From the NCBI RefSeq assembly GCF_000377905.1, contig NZ_KB898872.1, positions 159,784 through 223,783 on the forward strand: DNA of 64,000 bases, written 5' to 3'. This DNA is from Thioalkalivibrio sp. ALMg11 (GTDB taxonomy: Bacteria; Pseudomonadota; Gammaproteobacteria; Ectothiorhodospirales; Ectothiorhodospiraceae). The notes below the pieces were generated by a model. It did no database searches. It worked only from the letters and a program-made list of their open reading frames with translations, and was not told the DNA's origin. The translations under genes and the position numbers were made by a program. This document shows, piece after piece, positions 1-7,653 of this stretch; position 1 is the stretch's first letter; each line of letters starts with the position of its first letter.

Positions 1-527
1 TCCGGACGGTCGTTGGCGCGGGCGATCTCGCGGTAGAGCGAATCGCGGTCCGAGTTCTCCTCGCTGACCAGGCGCTGCACGGTGCTGCGATCGCGCAGCG
101 GGACTTCGGAGAGATCCCGGATCACTACATCTGCGTTGTTGCCGAAGCCAATTGCACCGCTGCGGAAATGCGGCGACAACTGCGGCCCCCGCTCACGCAG
201 CGAGGCGCGGATGCGGTTGATGGCCGGGGTCTCGATCTGCAGGTCCGGGCTTTGTGCGGCAGCCGGGCTCACCAGGCGTGCCAGCACCCACACCAACACC
301 GGCGCGGCGCTCGCCGTGCCCGCGTGACGCAGCTCCGACGTCGGCAGCTGCACACCGGGCTCGGACTCCGGTGCCGGCTCGGCCTCGGGCACCTGCAGCG
401 CATCCCGCACGATGGCGCGGGCCGCCTCCTCCGCCGCCGCCGTGGGGAAATAGATATTGATGGTCACGCAACCCGCAAGCAGCGCGAACATCAGAGCCAG
501 TCCCGGAACACTCCACAAAGCCTTCAT
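1..527 (-). CDS. ydbL: YdbL-family (DUF1318) lipoprotein, C-terminus beyond the window
   Basis: The minus-strand frame opens at 527 and stays open to the window edge, so the C-terminus is missing. The protein starts with a short hydrophobic signal ending in a lipobox (LLAGC), then VTINIYFPTAAAEEAA, the hallmark start of DUF1318/YdbL proteins; a later stretch (INRIRASLRERG) also fits the family. ATG 527 is preferred over the in-frame ATG 536 because AAGGG then lies about 9 bases upstream. It follows ydbH on the same strand, matching the ydbH-ynbE-ydbL order of enterobacteria. No separate ynbE is visible; the lipobox plus ITIN-like strand at the start may cover that role (inference). In E. coli this set supports TamB-like phospholipid transport between the membranes. 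Confidence 0.75.
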   Translation of the reverse strand, partial: MKALWSVPGLALMFALLAGCVTINIYFPTAAAEEAARAIVRDALQVPEAEPAPESEPGVQLPTSELRHAGTASAAPVLVWVLARLVSPAAAQSPDLQIETPAINRIRASLRERGPQLSPHFRSGAIGFGNNADVVIRDLSEVPLRDRSTVQRLVSEENSDRDSLYREIARANDRP

Positions 528-634
528 GCCTGTCATCCCTTGTTCGGGCGGGTGAACCCCGCATGTGCCCAATCTACACCATCATCCTGAACCGTAACCA
601 AACATCGCGTGATCCTTAATTGCCTCACGGGGCC

Positions 635-2713
635 CTATTGCACCACGGGGCCCTCGCCGCCCTGAATCGTCGCCAGGCGCTCAATCAACTCCGGCCAGTC
701 CACCCGGCGGTTGTAGCCGATCACCTCGATCTGCGGCAGGCCACCACCCTTTACCAGTACGAACCCGCCGTCCGGGCGATCCTCGACGCCGGAAGCAGTG
801 CACACGTCCCCGCGCAGTTCGCAGCGAAAGCCCAGGCGGCTATAGCTGAAATTCTCGAAAAAGCGCAGGAAGATCGACGAGGCCGCCGCCTGCAGGCCGC
901 CACCCAGCTCGGTGATGTTCTCCACCGCCCGCTGGCTGATACGCCGCCGTCCCGGATCGTCCAATGGCGTCATCAGCTCCAGATCCATGTGCACCGGCGA
1001 CCAGTCCACCATCACCAGATCGTTCACGTGCCCGGACAGCCGTCCCTGGATCCGTCCGATATCGAAGGCCCGGGTGACCAGCTCCAGGTCCAGGCGCTGG
1101 ATCTGCGTCGACAGCCCGAGCTCCGGGGCATAGCCGAACAGATCGTGGATATAGACATCGCGCAGCACCACCTCGCCATCGAACACCTGGACCAGCAACC
1201 GCCCATCCACGTTCAGATCACCGTCCTCCAGGCGCACGCGCGGGATCATCCCGGCGACCTGCCCGGAGAAGCGGGGCCAGCCCAGGACCTCGGTCAGCGG
1301 CTCAAGACTGATCGCCCGAATCCCGCCCTGGAACTGCACGTCCGGCCCCGTCTCCGTCTGCTGCACGCTGAAGGCTCCGACCCGCAAGCCCCCATCGAGG
1401 ATCGGGATCTCGGTCGCCTCCAGAAGCTCCAGCCCCTGTGGCTGGGTGCGCACCCGGGCCGCGAAGGCATCGAACGGCAGGCCGTACAGATGGGCGGCTT
1501 CAAAGCCGATTCGCCCGGGGCCACCCGGCACGGTGGCCGACCAGTCCAGTTCGCCCTGCGCACCGCTCACGCCAAAGCGCCCGCGCCGGTCCTGGGCCTC
1601 GACCCCGGACCATTCGACCCGGGCGTAGCGCGCTGCGGAGGCGTGCATTTCGACCTCGCCGGTCAGACGACCCGAGGCATCCAGTTCGCCCAACGCGGTC
1701 CCCACCAGCCAGGGCGACAGCAGGCTGTCGTAGATCACGCCCAACGCCCCGACTTCGCCCTGGAACTGACCATCCAGACCGTGTTCGGGCGCAAAGGCGA
1801 GGCCCTGTCCTTGCAGAGCGGCCGCGTCGCCATAATCCAGTGACAGCGAATCCGCCCGCACGGCCAGGCCCTCGCCATCCCCCACAACCCCCCGGGCCTC
1901 CAGCTCCACCGGGCCCTCGGCATCGAGATCGACAAACCAGGGGTCGACGAACACCACACCCGCTGTCAGCGCCAGATCGACATCCCAGCCGTCGGCGTCG
2001 CCCGTGAGGCGCAGCCGACCGTCCAGTTCTTCCCCGGCCTGCAGACCCAGATCGTCGCTAAAGGCGAGATCGTGTACTGCCAGGGTGGCTTCGGAACGCC
2101 CGCGTTCACGCCAGTGCAGCGCGAGATCCGCAGCGCCCTGCCCCAGATGCACGGGCAACTCCACCGGCAGACGCTCGGATCCGGCCAGGGCCGCCAGATT
2201 GATCCCCGCCAGATCGGCCCGAACATCCCAGCCGCGAGCGGGATCCAGCCGCACGTGGAAATCCCCTTGCGCCCCGAACCAGCCGGGCCACGCACCCGCC
2301 AGCGCAAACTCGCCCGTCTCGCGCCCCCAATACAGGCCCACTCGGGCACCTCGCAGGTGCAGATCCCCGGCATCGCCCCAAAGTTGCGCCGAATCGCAGC
2401 GGACCTCGGCACGACTCACCTGCAGATCACCACATTCCACACGCAGGTCTTGCAGGGTTCCGATTGGCTCGGGGAGTTCGACGCGATCCGCGCGGATCTC
2501 CAGGGACAGGCCGGCGCTCGTCCATTGCACCCGGGTGCTCAGGCCATGCGCGTCGAGATCTTCGCGCAACAGGGATTCGATCCGCAGATCCAGCTGGATG
2601 CCGCCATCGAACTCAGCCTCCGCATCCGTGGCCACGGCCACACCCGCCAGCAGGAAGAGCACCAGCCCGGCCGCCGCGCCATACAATCCCGGTGCACGGC
2701 GCGGCGCGAGCAT
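635..2713 (-). CDS. ydbH: YdbH-family AsmA/TamB-like intermembrane transport protein
   Basis: About 692 residues. An N-terminal membrane anchor (GLYGAAAGLVLFLLAGVAVA) is followed by a long beta-rich periplasmic region. The C-terminal third carries YdbH features: a GQVAGMIPRVRLEDGDLNVDG-type segment, then RALENI-like and FLRFFENFSYSRLGFRCEL-like stretches. The family bridges inner and outer membranes and moves phospholipids redundantly with TamB and YhdP. A frame continues upstream to 2776, but ATG 2713 is chosen because it overlaps the stop of the preceding gene in a TGATG junction, which implies translational coupling. The DUF1318 lipoprotein gene follows 108 bases downstream. Confidence 0.82.
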   Translation of the reverse strand: MLAPRRAPGLYGAAAGLVLFLLAGVAVATDAEAEFDGGIQLDLRIESLLREDLDAHGLSTRVQWTSAGLSLEIRADRVELPEPIGTLQDLRVECGDLQVSRAEVRCDSAQLWGDAGDLHLRGARVGLYWGRETGEFALAGAWPGWFGAQGDFHVRLDPARGWDVRADLAGINLAALAGSERLPVELPVHLGQGAADLALHWRERGRSEATLAVHDLAFSDDLGLQAGEELDGRLRLTGDADGWDVDLALTAGVVFVDPWFVDLDAEGPVELEARGVVGDGEGLAVRADSLSLDYGDAAALQGQGLAFAPEHGLDGQFQGEVGALGVIYDSLLSPWLVGTALGELDASGRLTGEVEMHASAARYARVEWSGVEAQDRRGRFGVSGAQGELDWSATVPGGPGRIGFEAAHLYGLPFDAFAARVRTQPQGLELLEATEIPILDGGLRVGAFSVQQTETGPDVQFQGGIRAISLEPLTEVLGWPRFSGQVAGMIPRVRLEDGDLNVDGRLLVQVFDGEVVLRDVYIHDLFGYAPELGLSTQIQRLDLELVTRAFDIGRIQGRLSGHVNDLVMVDWSPVHMDLELMTPLDDPGRRRISQRAVENITELGGGLQAAASSIFLRFFENFSYSRLGFRCELRGDVCTASGVEDRPDGGFVLVKGGGLPQIEVIGYNRRVDWPELIERLATIQGGEGPVVQ

Positions 2714-3504
2714 CAGGCCGGGTCGCCCCGCTCCGGCAGACGATCGCGCAGCGGCCGCACCAGGCGGGCCAGCCATTCGCGCAGGGCAAAGCGCGACGTC
2801 TCCAGGGCATCGAGGGTCGGCAGGAAGTCCTCGACCCGCCGTGGATCGCTCGTGGGGCCGCGAAAGCCGGTCGGGGCCGGGTCGGCCGCCAGGCCCGCAC
2901 GTTCGAAGCAGGCCAGGGCCCGAGGCATGTGCAGGGCCTGGGTCACCACCAGCACCCGCTGCACGTCGCTTTGCTGCAGGCGCTGGCGGGTATGCGTGGC
3001 GTTCTCGCAGGTGTTGCGCGACGTGCTCTCCAGCCAGCGCACCGGCACGCCCAGATCGGTTTGCAGGGCAGCCGCCATCAACTCGGCCTCGGAACGCCGC
3101 CCGGGCAACGCCCCCGGACGCCCGCCCGAGACCAGAAGCGGCAGCCCGCTATCGCGGTGCAGCCGCGCGGCATGGCGCAGGCGCTCGTGGGTCTGGGGGT
3201 TCAGGGCATCACGGCCGCCGTCCTCGGCGCGTCCGGGCCAGCGCCCGCCGCCCAGCACCACGATGGCATCGGCCCGTCCCACCGCGACCACGGCATCGCG
3301 CAGATCGCGCTCGATACTGTGTGCTAGCGGCTGGGCGACGACATTCAGGCTCGGTAGCACCAGCGCCAGCAGACCCAGCGCCAATAACGGCCGCCCCCCG
3401 CGCCAGTCGGCGCGCCAGAAGGCGACCCCGACCAGGGTCAGCGCAATCCCCAGCCCCGGGGGCAGCAGCAGGTATTCGACCGCCGTCTGCAGGGACGCGA
3501 GCAC
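2713..3504 (-). CDS. YdcF/ElyC-type DUF218 membrane protein
   Basis: 263 residues. Two hydrophobic helices (about 10-25 and 40-58) precede a DUF218 domain with the family motifs ADAIVVLGGG, LVSGG and VLVVTQALHMPRAL. ElyC and SanA relatives affect envelope and peptidoglycan integrity, with no firm enzymatic role. The start is GTG with GGAG six bases upstream. The gene is first in a minus-strand unit with ydbH and ydbL. A second, shorter DUF218 protein occurs at 21445-22119, so the genome carries at least two paralogues. Confidence 0.85.
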   Translation of the reverse strand: MLASLQTAVEYLLLPPGLGIALTLVGVAFWRADWRGGRPLLALGLLALVLPSLNVVAQPLAHSIERDLRDAVVAVGRADAIVVLGGGRWPGRAEDGGRDALNPQTHERLRHAARLHRDSGLPLLVSGGRPGALPGRRSEAELMAAALQTDLGVPVRWLESTSRNTCENATHTRQRLQQSDVQRVLVVTQALHMPRALACFERAGLAADPAPTGFRGPTSDPRRVEDFLPTLDALETSRFALREWLARLVRPLRDRLPERGDPA

Positions 3505-3528
3505 GACGCTCTCCGCCTGCGCCCCGCT

Positions 3529-4011
3529 TTACTTCTTGCCCGGGGAGTAGAGGTAGTGGGCGTAGGTGGCCACGTCCTCGGAAACCCGGCGGATCAGGTG
3601 ATCCAGGCTGATGATGGCGAACTCCAGCAGGTTCACCGCGATGTACGGCTGTTCGACGCGCAGGCGGTCATACATGGACCGCGACAGACGCAGCAGGCGC
3701 GTGTTGTCACTCAGGGCGCGCATACGCACGCCGCGCGGCACGCGGTCGAAGAACGACATGGACCCGGCCAGCTCGCCGGTCTGCATGCGCCCGACCTCGA
3801 TCTCCTGATTGCCGTCGTCGTGGTACAGCGCGGCGGTCCCGCTGACCACGAAGAACAACGACTCCCCGACCTCGCCGATATCGGCGATCACCTGCTTGTG
3901 ATGGGTTTCCAGCACCTCCAGGTATTCGAGAAGGATCTCGACCTCGGCCGGCGTCAGCGAGGCCGAGATCGGGTGTTTGGAGAGGAATTCGGTCAGCAAA
4001 TCCTTGGACAT
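3529..4011 (-). CDS. Cyclic nucleotide-binding-fold (CNMP_BD) single-domain protein
   Basis: 160 residues, essentially one cNMP-binding beta-roll (about 20-125) with a C-terminal helical tail and no HTH, kinase or channel domain. The phosphate-binding cassette region reads GELAGSMSFFDRVPRGVRM. Glycine and glutamate positions are kept, but the usual Arg-Ser/Thr pair that holds the cyclic phosphate reads Arg-Gly, so ligand binding is doubtful. AGAAGGAAG precedes the ATG. It lies 24 bases downstream... on the same strand as, and just upstream of, the DUF218 gene, so the two may be co-transcribed. Its partner and function are unknown. Confidence 0.75.
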   Translation of the reverse strand: MSKDLLTEFLSKHPISASLTPAEVEILLEYLEVLETHHKQVIADIGEVGESLFFVVSGTAALYHDDGNQEIEVGRMQTGELAGSMSFFDRVPRGVRMRALSDNTRLLRLSRSMYDRLRVEQPYIAVNLLEFAIISLDHLIRRVSEDVATYAHYLYSPGKK

Positions 4012-4116
4012 GGAGAGGCTTCCTTCTGACGGGTCCGCAGTAGAAGTGAGAGTACATTAGAGTATAACGAACGCGACCCCGGGACGGGGTGACGAAGACC
4101 AACGGGGAGGTACCGC

Positions 4117-4575
4117 TTGATCGACATCGATGCCCTGCGCCGCCACCTGCCGCGGCGCCTGCGCGACGGCCGGGCCGTCCTGCTCGTGGCTGACCCGGAT
4201 CGCCAGGAAAGCCCTCCGGGCGTCGAGCAGGAGAGCGTCGCGGCATTTCTCGAGCACCCGCCCGGGCCGCGCGTGCCGCTGGTCCTGCTGCCGGATACTC
4301 TGAGCGCTCTGGACGTCACGACGGGACAACAGCTGCTCGGCGGGCTGCGCGACCGCTGGGCCGACGAGGTGCTCATCCTGCACCGCCGGGACGACGAACG
4401 CTGGGGCCTGAACGATTTCCTCGCCCTCGGCTTCCGCCACGACCCCGAGGCCGAGGCGGCCGCGCCGGACCACACGGTCTATCGCACCAGCCTGTACGAC
4501 TACAAGCTCACCCCCGACTGGCTGAACGCCCGCTTCTGGGCCAACCCGGAGATGTGGGACAAGCGCCGCTGGTAG
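4117..4575 (+). CDS. DUF6231-type conserved protein
   Basis: 152 residues, soluble, no signal peptide. It looks like a small alpha/beta protein of the gammaproteobacterial DUF6231 group (assigned from memory of the pattern): a P-L-V-L-L strand, DEVLILHR, then LNDFLALGFR and a C-terminal tail rich in W and Y (SLYDYKLTPDWLNARFWANPEMWD). The start codon is TTG at 4117, supported by a strong GGGGAGG seven bases upstream; no ATG or GTG fits. It is divergent from the cNMP-fold gene and convergent with the MFS gene. No function is known. Confidence 0.7.
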   Translation: MIDIDALRRHLPRRLRDGRAVLLVADPDRQESPPGVEQESVAAFLEHPPGPRVPLVLLPDTLSALDVTTGQQLLGGLRDRWADEVLILHRRDDERWGLNDFLALGFRHDPEAEAAAPDHTVYRTSLYDYKLTPDWLNARFWANPEMWDKRRW

Positions 4576-4602
4576 CAGCCCACCGAGGCAGACACGACAC
4601 GC

Positions 4603-5922
4603 CTACTCGTCGTCCGGATTCAGGCGAGGATGCGTCTCCTCGCCCCACCACCAGACCACGGCACCGGAGGCGAACATCGCGATCACCACGAACCAGAAGC
4701 CCCAGACCACCGACCCGCCGACATGGGCCACGATGCCCAGCCCGAGGGCGCCTACCCCATAGCCAAGATCGCGCCAGAAGCGGTAAGTCCCGATCGCCGA
4801 ACCGCGCCAGTTCGGATGCGCGATGTCCGCCACTGCCGCGCTCAGGTTGGGATACAGCAGCGCCATGCCGAGACCGGTCACCGCTGCCGCGAACGACCAC
4901 CACAGCACGCCCTCTCCCAGCAGCGTCAACGCCACCCCGCCGCCGCAAATCCACATGCCCCAGATGATCGGCTGCCGCCGTCCGACGTGATCCGACAGGC
5001 GGCCGGTGATGAACTGCGAGCCGCCCCAGACGAAGCCGTAGATCCCGACCACCCAGCCAATCGCCGCCAGGCTGAGCCCCTGCTGGTACAGGAATACCGG
5101 ATAGAACACCCACACCAGCGCATCCACGAACTTCTCGACCAGCCCCGCCTGACTGAACGCGGCCATGCGCCGGTCGCGCCAGGACATCAGCGTGAACACC
5201 TCCCAGGTGCTGGGCGTATCGGAGATATTCTTCGAATAACGCGGGATGGGCCCTGTGGACTGCCCGGCGGCATGCCGCGCGCCCTCGGCCTTCGCCCAGT
5301 CGAGGGTCTCGCGCACAAACAGCGCCGTCAGCACGATCGCCAGCGCGATCACTACCAGGCCAAAGATCAGCAGCCCCATGCGGGGGCCGTAGGCGGCCGC
5401 CATGTAGCCGGTCACGATCCCCGCCACGGCAACCCCGACATAGCCGGAGAACTCGTTCATCCCCATGGTGAAGCCGCGCTCGTCGGCACGGGTGATGTCC
5501 ATCTTGGCCGTCTGGGTCATCGACCAGGCCAGGCCCTGGTTCACGCCCAGCAGCACGGTCGCGGCCACGATCCAGCTCCAGGAGGGTGCGTAGAGGATCA
5601 TGAACGGGATCGGAATCGCCGCCACCCAGCCAAGCATCAGCACGGTCTTGCGGCCCAGCCGCTCGGACAGGCGCCCCGCGACAAAATTGAGCGCCCCCTT
5701 CACCACGCCGAAGGCGACCACGAACGCGGTCAGCATCATGAACGAGCCCTCGGCCACGCCGAACTCGCTCTCCGCCAGGGCCGGCACGACCGTACGCATC
5801 ATTCCGATCGTCAGGCCGACAAAAAAGACCTGGATCAACTGCTGACCGAACTGCCCGAGGTTCTCCCGGATTCCATGGGTCAGGTGGGCATAGGCCTCCG
5901 CGGCCTTGTGATGGTCCGTCAT
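4603..5922 (-). CDS. MFS transporter linked to the sulfur locus
   Basis: 439 residues with about 12 hydrophobic helices and two MFS signature loops: GRLSERLGRK near residue 80 and GRLSDHVGRRQPI in the second half. ATG 5922 is chosen because AAGGGA sits just upstream and the frame before it overlaps the previous gene's end. It lies 22 bases downstream of the persulfide-dioxygenase-like gene on the same strand, so it is probably third in the regulator-hydrolase-transporter operon. The substrate cannot be read from sequence; sulfite, thiosulfate or another sulfur anion is suggested by context only. Confidence 0.8.
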   Translation of the reverse strand: MTDHHKAAEAYAHLTHGIRENLGQFGQQLIQVFFVGLTIGMMRTVVPALAESEFGVAEGSFMMLTAFVVAFGVVKGALNFVAGRLSERLGRKTVLMLGWVAAIPIPFMILYAPSWSWIVAATVLLGVNQGLAWSMTQTAKMDITRADERGFTMGMNEFSGYVGVAVAGIVTGYMAAAYGPRMGLLIFGLVVIALAIVLTALFVRETLDWAKAEGARHAAGQSTGPIPRYSKNISDTPSTWEVFTLMSWRDRRMAAFSQAGLVEKFVDALVWVFYPVFLYQQGLSLAAIGWVVGIYGFVWGGSQFITGRLSDHVGRRQPIIWGMWICGGGVALTLLGEGVLWWSFAAAVTGLGMALLYPNLSAAVADIAHPNWRGSAIGTYRFWRDLGYGVGALGLGIVAHVGGSVVWGFWFVVIAMFASGAVVWWWGEETHPRLNPDDE

Positions 5923-5944
5923 GACGAGTCCCTTTTGTTGCGGA

Positions 5945-6679
5945 TCAGGCCGCGATGTTCGCGGCAACGTAGGCATCCATCCCCGAAGGACGCGGCGGGA
6001 TATCTCCGGTCAGAAATTCGACAAACGCCTCGCGGTCGCTGATCGCGAGCCCCGGGTTGAAGCGCTTTTCGAAGCCCAGGGTGGACGAGGGCTTGCCGGA
6101 CAGGCCTGCGCCACAGACGCTCCCGGCATAATGGCCCGGGTATATCTCCAGCTCGTCCGGCAGACCCAGCAGGCGTTGATGCAGGCTGTCGAACATGCGC
6201 CCTGCCATCTCGCGCTCGCGCCCGGCCAGGTCGGGCCGCCCGATGCTTCCGATAAAAAGCGTATCGCCAGTCAGCACAAACCAGGGCTGATCGCCGCGAC
6301 GCTTGTCGGTCACCAGCAGACACACGCTGTCCTCGGTATGCCCCGGGGTGTGGATCACCTCGACCTCGACATTCCCGGCCGCGATACGCTCGCCATCCTC
6401 CAACGCATGGAAGTCGAACTCGACCACCGAGCGATCCGACGCGTGGAGGCAATACTCGGCTCCGGCACGCCTTGCCAGATCACGGCCTCCGGAATAGTGG
6501 TCGGCATGGATATGCGTGTCGATCACATGAGTGATCGCGACACCCGCCTCGCGGGCCCGCTCCAGAAACCAGTCCTGGTCCCCGTCCACCACATCCACGG
6601 CAATCGCCTTCCCCAGCGATCCACAGCCGAACAGATAGGAAAGCGACGATTCCCGCGTGGGCAGCTGATGGAAAAACAT
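5945..6679 (-). CDS. MBL-fold persulfide dioxygenase (ETHE1-like)
   Basis: 244 residues of the glyoxalase-II/ETHE1 branch of the metallo-beta-lactamase fold. Visible ligands are H56-x-H58-x-D60-H61 (THIHADH), H114 (TPGHT), D139 (LTGDTLF) and H183 (YPGHYAGSVCG). The IGRPDL segment is typical of the persulfide dioxygenase group, mononuclear iron enzymes that oxidise glutathione persulfide to sulfite. GGAGG lies nine bases before ATG 6679, which sets the start. Directly upstream is an ArsR-rhodanese regulator and downstream an MFS gene, so the context is sulfane-sulfur metabolism. A general hydrolase of the same fold is possible but less likely. Confidence 0.83.
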   Translation of the reverse strand: MFFHQLPTRESSLSYLFGCGSLGKAIAVDVVDGDQDWFLERAREAGVAITHVIDTHIHADHYSGGRDLARRAGAEYCLHASDRSVVEFDFHALEDGERIAAGNVEVEVIHTPGHTEDSVCLLVTDKRRGDQPWFVLTGDTLFIGSIGRPDLAGREREMAGRMFDSLHQRLLGLPDELEIYPGHYAGSVCGAGLSGKPSSTLGFEKRFNPGLAISDREAFVEFLTGDIPPRPSGMDAYVAANIAA

Positions 6680-6717
6680 GACGTGCCTCCTGGACCGATT
6701 TCCGGTCTCTCCTTGGG

Positions 6718-7413
6718 TTAGTTGGATTCCGAGTCCTGGGTAATGGGCAGACCCTGATAGCGCCATTCGGCAACGCCGTCCTCGAACCGGGTCGCCTGGA
6801 ACCCGTGCGCGGCCAGGATCTCTACAGCCTCGCTGGCCATCAGGCAGTACGGACCACGGCAATAAGCCACCACCGGTCGGTCGGTCGGCAGCTCGCCGAG
6901 CCGATTGCGCAGCTCGCTGATGGGGATGGATCGGGCATACGGCAGATGGGCGTTCGCGTATTCCATGCCGGGACGGACATCGAGCACGATCAGGTCGCCC
7001 CGACGCGCCTGCTCCAGCAGTTCGGGGCCGGCCATCGGGGCCAGCTCGCCCGGGCCCTCGGCCATCTCGCGGGTCGCGGCCTGCAACTCGAGCAGGCGCT
7101 CCTCCGCCAGGGTGCGCAGCATCACCCAGAAATCGGCGACATGCTGATCCACCAGGCGATAGAACATATGGCGCCCTTCGCGCCGGGCCTCGACCAGCCG
7201 CGCCTGGCGCAGCTCCTTCAAGTGGGCGCTGGTCAGCTTCACGCTGAGTTCTGCATCGGCCGCCAGCTGCTCGACGCTCTTTTCGCCCTGCACCAGCACC
7301 TCGATCAACTCCAGGCGCTTCGGGCTGGCCGCGGCCCGGGCGATGCGGGCCACCTGTTCGTACAGCAAATCCTTGAGTTCACGTCCGGACACGGCGTTCA
7401 TTCCAATATTCAT
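6718..7413 (-). CDS. ArsR-family regulator fused to a rhodanese domain
   Basis: 231 residues. An N-terminal ArsR winged helix (about 12-100; LSVKLTSAHLKELRQARLVEARREGRHMFYRL) is followed by a rhodanese domain (about 128-225) with LIVLDVRPGMEYANAHLPYA and active loop C185-RGPY-C190. The winged helix has no cysteine, unlike BigR, SqrR and YgaV, which sense persulfide through cysteines there. The two loop cysteines are the only ones in the protein and the likely sensor (inference). ATG 7413 and ATG 7401 both lie inside the perfect palindrome at 7397-7422, and neither has a good ribosome site, so the start is uncertain and the message may be nearly leaderless. It is first in an operon with the dioxygenase and MFS genes. 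Confidence 0.85.
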   Translation of the reverse strand: MNIGMNAVSGRELKDLLYEQVARIARAAASPKRLELIEVLVQGEKSVEQLAADAELSVKLTSAHLKELRQARLVEARREGRHMFYRLVDQHVADFWVMLRTLAEERLLELQAATREMAEGPGELAPMAGPELLEQARRGDLIVLDVRPGMEYANAHLPYARSIPISELRNRLGELPTDRPVVAYCRGPYCLMASEAVEILAAHGFQATRFEDGVAEWRYQGLPITQDSESN

Positions 7414-7422
7414 TGGAATGAA
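7397..7422. promoter_or_regulatory. Perfect palindrome, probable ArsR-rhodanese operator
   Basis: An inverted repeat with two perfect 11-base arms (TTCATTCCAAT and its complement) around a 4-base spacer. It is AT-rich against a GC-rich background and covers both candidate start codons of the regulator. ArsR-type sulfide regulators bind ATTC/GAAT palindromes, and this site contains ATTC and GAAT in that order, but 12 bases apart rather than the 8 I recall for SqrR. Autorepression, and possibly control of the divergent gene at 7654, is inferred. Confidence 0.7.
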
Positions 7423-7498
7423 CGATAAATGACCCAGGCATCGGACGCAAGACCGGTGATGACCCGCATCTGGCAACGAAGGAATCCTCCCGCCGCCT

Positions 7499-7529
7499 AG
7501 GGCCCGCCGGATCGGGCCCTCCAGTTTTT
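7499..7529 (+). terminator. GC hairpin plus T run inside the divergent intergenic region
   Basis: AGGGCCCG and CGGGCCCT form a perfect 8-bp stem with loop CCGGAT, followed four bases later by TTTTT. It has plus-strand terminator geometry but lies between two divergent genes, with no plus-strand gene upstream that it could end. It may block read-through from the regulator side or end a short leader or small RNA. Confidence 0.5.
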
Positions 7530-7536
7530 GGGTGAT

Positions 7537-7650
7537 TTGGGGGTCGCGCGAATTCCTGAGTAGATTAGTCGGGAACTTCGATTAGAAGTTGCTTACTAAC
7601 TAACCGAGCATCCCGTGCCTTCGGGCACACTTCCCCTGCAACAGGAGAAC
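7537..7650 (+). promoter_or_regulatory. Candidate promoter and leader of the SOR-like gene
   Basis: A weak sigma70-like pair (TTGGGG at 7537, TAGATT at 7561, 18-base spacer) is followed by an inverted repeat AACTTC-GATTA-GAAGTT at 7574-7590, a UUCG-capped hairpin GTGCC-TTCG-GGCAC at 7614-7627, and the ribosome site AGGAG at 7643-7647. The -35 match is poor, so an activator or other sigma factor may be needed. Confidence 0.4.
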
Positions 7651-7653
7651 GTC

